Shown: piece by piece, positions 6,701 through 7,304 of the stretch
Layout of the letters: each line of letters starts with the position of its first letter
Numbering within the stretch: position 1 is the stretch's first letter
Source of the DNA: Gammaproteobacteria bacterium
Lineage (GTDB): Bacteria > Pseudomonadota > Gammaproteobacteria > SZUA-229
Length of the DNA: 7,304 nucleotides
NCBI GenBank assembly: GCA_015484935.1
Contig: WFUQ01000142.1
Location: forward strand, 1-7,304
Reading direction: 5' to 3'
Notes under the pieces: model-generated
The model's database searches: none
Seen by the model: only the letters and a program-made list of their open reading frames with translations
Told to the model about the DNA's origin: nothing
Position numbers and translations under genes: made by a program

Positions 6701-6864
6701 TCGACCCGGGTCAGTGGCGCAGTCTGAATCGCATAAGTGCGGGTCTCGTCGGTACTTAAAAACAGGACAGTGACCGTCCTGAGCTCAGTCGACAAGACCG
6801 TGCCCAGCCCCATCTGCAGTTCAGCATCACTGATGACGCGTTGACCGGGTATATACGAATTCAT
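3706..6864 (-). CDS. rapA: RNA polymerase-associated ATPase RapA (HepA), with an in-frame repeat insertion
   Basis: A Swi2/Snf2-type ATPase that binds RNA polymerase and helps recycle stalled polymerase. The N-terminal Tudor-like part (GQRVISDAELQMGLGTV) is followed by Walker A ADEVGLGKT (to 183), DEAH at 288-291, TATPEQLG from 321, FHEGLSI near 625, SEIGSEGRNFQF near 653 and motif VI EQRIGRLDRIGQ near 681. The C-terminal half (DHMTQAFPGL, WEHPLVRDAMD, YVVEA, LPPTVVRVLLD, VNPNVRDDE, LRLDAIRAIVVT) also matches RapA to the last residues. At 1052 residues it is about 84 longer than the 968 of E. coli RapA (from memory). Nearly all the excess is the repeat-derived insert at about residues 400-490, before the conserved DRHGTGRVLFRNTR. 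A smaller acidic extension is near 236-252. ATG 6864 directly follows an in-frame TAA and matches the family N-terminus, so the start is firm despite a poor ribosome site. All catalytic motifs are intact, so it should be functional. Confidence 0.96.
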   Translation of the reverse strand: MNSYIPGQRVISDAELQMGLGTVLSTELRTVTVLFLSTDETRTYAIQTAPLTRVEFAVGDSITSHDGVTIKITEVRQHDGLLTYVGLDKAGKQITIEEGQLDNAMQLNRPSERLFNGQVDADKWFALRYRTQSQLNRLAHSDLYGLTGVRTSLIPHQLYIAHEVANRYAPRVLLADEVGLGKTIEAGLILHHQLQTERAHRVLIVVPETLMHQWLVEMLRRFNLHFKIFDEARFADVGDDEDFTDEADDIANAFMSEQLVLCSLDFLAADPARYQQCLAAEWDLMVVDEAHHLQWSQHEPGHEYQLIEKLAHTISGVLLLTATPEQLGKESHFARLRLLDPDRFHDFDAFVEEEQSYEPVAQVVEDLLNGKALDEADIELIESTLDEGDNKRLLDAVVTEGAESAGSSSQVDSRLRGDDENVGAMGVGGEGTAAASAESASKPSSRLTLSRRGNDSSASLPGAGDEEKKSENDSTPSFPRRRESMVDEPAISQARIDLVEHLLDRHGTGRVLFRNTRAAIKGFPDRVVHSYPLDMPAGYQELFAIAKQVNPELLLVPECLHEAMASELSDDTRWSHFDPRIEWLNNKLAELAPQKVLVIAASAETALDIAYVLKTKTGIHAAVFHEGLSIVERDKAAAYFADKETGSQVLVCSEIGSEGRNFQFAHHLVLFDLPLNPDLLEQRIGRLDRIGQTETIQIHVPYLKASAQEVMFNWYHQSLNAFEQTCPAGHPVFVQVQDELNKALADASHSDELLAHSKQLHTEMTEAMHRGRDRLLEYNSCRQHIAQSLKQRALDEDAASDIADYMDGVFDCFGVDTELHSENCFILRPTDHMTQAFPGLHDEGMTITYSRDTALTFEDAHYLSWEHPLVRDAMDMVMMNESGNTAVTAIKSKAVPAGSVLLECIYVVEAAPIEKLQTWRYLPPTVVRVLLDERGKDYAARLPHENINKACIHVDNKTATQVVRAKLKIMKAMHKRAEKLAEAQVAAILKTAHAQSDHTLQREIDRLQALKKVNPNVRDDEIRFFEDQLASLNTIIDSASLRLDAIRAIVVT
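5412..5441 (+). repeat. ATTCCC-type palindromic repeat, copy 2 (within rapA)
   Basis: ATTCCCGC-CTGC-GCGGGAAT is followed by GACGGGG and preceded by TGG. From TGG through GACGG it is identical to the intergenic copy at 7171-7199, implying recent spread. Read on the rapA strand it encodes PSFPRRRESM (residues 476-485). Confidence 0.92.
5607..5633 (-). repeat. ATTCCC-type palindromic repeat, copy 3 (within rapA, inverted)
   Basis: This is the reverse complement of copy 2 with a single difference (ATCCCC instead of ATTCCC in one arm on the plus strand). On the rapA strand it encodes VDSRLRGDDE (residues 411-420). Confidence 0.92.
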
Positions 6865-6960
6865 TTAGAGTAGCGAACCAAAAAGCCAGTAAAATCAGGG
6901 GGCGTATATTAGCGTAATCTGAAATAAACTGCACCAAATCGAGGGTAATTCAGGTCTTTA
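6865..6960 (-). promoter_or_regulatory. rapA upstream region with weak promoter-like sequence
   Basis: This is the unique part of the intergenic region, before the repeats begin. On the minus strand an AT-rich block holds TAATAT (6911-6906) as a possible -10, about 40 bases before the ATG, with only a poor -35 (TGCAGT) 16 bases further upstream. No Shine-Dalgarno is visible ahead of the ATG. Confidence 0.25.
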
Positions 6961-6964
6961 GTCC

Positions 6965-6994
6965 GCAAATGAACGCGAATTAGCGCAGATAAAA
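6965..6994 (+). repeat. Triple decamer repeat, array 2
   Basis: GCAAATGAAC, GCGAATTAGC and GCAGATAAAA follow one another with a strict 10-base step, preceded by AGTCC as in the other arrays. It is in the opposite orientation to array 1 at 146-175, so the gene block 199-6864 is bracketed by inverted copies. Confidence 0.85.
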
Positions 6995-7012
6995 TCTTAA
7001 ATCACTTTAGCC

Positions 7013-7039
7013 GCAAAAAACGCGAAGGACGCAAACAAC
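7013..7039 (+). repeat. Triple nonamer repeat
   Basis: GCAAAAAAC, GCGAAGGAC and GCAAACAAC are three consecutive 9-base units preceded by TTTAGCC. A nine-base linker leads to decamer array 3. The same nonamer-linker-decamer order returns at 7255-7304, so the two blocks appear to move or duplicate as one composite unit. Confidence 0.8.
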
Positions 7040-7071
7040 AGTTAGTCCGCAAATGAACGCTAATGCACGCA
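7029..7071 (+). repeat. 43-base direct repeat, copy 1
   Basis: It matches 7262-7304 at 41 of 43 positions. It spans the last nonamer, the linker and most of decamer array 3. Confidence 0.9.
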
Positions 7072-7078
7072 AATAAAA
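7049..7078 (+). repeat. Triple decamer repeat, array 3
   Basis: GCAAATGAAC, GCTAATGCAC and GCAAATAAAA. It faces array 4 (7102-7131) in inverted orientation across a 23-base T-rich spacer, so the two could pair into an imperfect stem of about 30 bases. Confidence 0.85.
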
Positions 7079-7101
7079 ACCGGATATTGTTTTTGGTTTT
7101 A

Positions 7102-7131
7102 CAAAATTAGCGTTTATTGGCGTTCATTAGC
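7102..7131 (-). repeat. Triple decamer repeat, array 4
   Basis: On the minus strand it reads GCTAATGAAC, GCCAATAAAC, GCTAATTTTG. It is closest to array 1, sharing the first unit exactly, nine of ten bases of the second, and the flanking AGTCC/GGACTCA. Confidence 0.83.
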
Positions 7132-7170
7132 GGACTCAGGTTTTTACGCATAATGCAGAGTAGTGGTATA

Positions 7171-7199
7171 TGGATTCCCGCCTGCGCGGGAATGACGGA
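7171..7199 (+). repeat. ATTCCC-type palindromic repeat, copy 4 (intergenic)
   Basis: TGG followed by ATTCCCGC-CTGC-GCGGGAAT and GACGGA. It is followed by an AT-rich stretch with TTATTTTTTTCGCG and CTAAT that resembles the flank of copy 1, so the repeat may be part of a longer unit. Confidence 0.92.
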
Positions 7200-7254
7200 T
7201 TCATAACTATCATTTATTTTTTTCGCGACTAATCCAGAAGTGTTCTTGTTTGAC

Positions 7255-7304
7255 GCAAAGTACGCAAACAACTGTTGGTCCGCAAATGAACGCTAATGCA
7301 CGCA
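7255..7304 (+). repeat. Second composite nonamer-decamer unit, cut by the window end
   Basis: Two nonamers (GCAAAGTAC, GCAAACAAC at 7255-7272), a nine-base linker, then decamers GCAAATGAAC and GCTAATGCAC (7282-7301) and the first three bases of a third. Bases 7262-7304 are copy 2 of the 43-base direct repeat. Confidence 0.85.

Noticed and set aside
3706..6864. rapA as a pseudogene disrupted by an element
   Set aside because: The frame is open across the insertion and all ATPase motifs and the C-terminal end are intact.
6961..7304. A CRISPR array or plasmid origin with iterons
   Set aside because: The repeats are short, in both orientations, without equal-length unique spacers, and there is no cas gene, replication initiator or DnaA-box cluster.
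1..7304. tRNA, rRNA or riboswitch
   Set aside because: No cloverleaf, conserved rRNA stretch or known riboswitch core could be recognised in the non-coding parts.

Overview
The window reads as a chromosomal segment of a gammaproteobacterium of middling GC content. The evidence is a RapA/HepA protein that aligns closely with the enteric one from end to end, a PhoP/PhoQ-type two-component system, and several families of short palindromic repeats common in environmental Gammaproteobacteria. I cannot name genus or order. Both window ends lie inside repeats, so this may be a complete contig broken at repeats.

Layout. Bases 1-126 are a perfect inverted repeat (61-base arms, 4-base centre) built around an ATTCCC-N8-GGGAAT repeat, followed by a triple-decamer repeat at 146-175. 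A secreted DsrE-like protein is on the minus strand at 199-669. The divergent intergenic region (670-945) holds an inverted pair of GTAG-type REP sequences and a direct-repeat box with an 11-base period that resembles a PhoP/OmpR-family operator. From 946 to 3705 four plus-strand genes follow: a small secreted Gly/Arg/His-rich protein, a secreted PepSY-domain protein, an OmpR-family response regulator and a PhoQ-like sensor kinase. The last three are tightly packed. The kinase ends exactly where the convergent rapA gene (3706-6864, minus) ends, the two stop codons forming TGATCA with no base between them. Bases 6865-7304 are non-coding and packed with repeats: 10-base and 9-base iterations, another ATTCCC-type palindrome and a 43-base direct repeat cut by the window end.

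How the parts may work together. The locus looks like an envelope-sensing module. The kinase carries a periplasmic sensor domain between two membrane segments, the regulator probably controls its own cluster through the 11-base-period box, and the two small exported proteins are likely targets or modulators of the sensor. The signal (cation, pH, cationic peptide) is not decidable from sequence. RapA, which recycles RNA polymerase, is a separate housekeeping gene.

The most striking points are (1) a 222-base, exactly 74-codon insertion in rapA bounded by inverted copies of the genome's palindromic repeat, which leaves the reading frame open; (2) the perfect 126-base palindrome at the left edge, real or an assembly/amplification foldback; and (3) the phased 10-mer and 9-mer arrays flanking the gene block.
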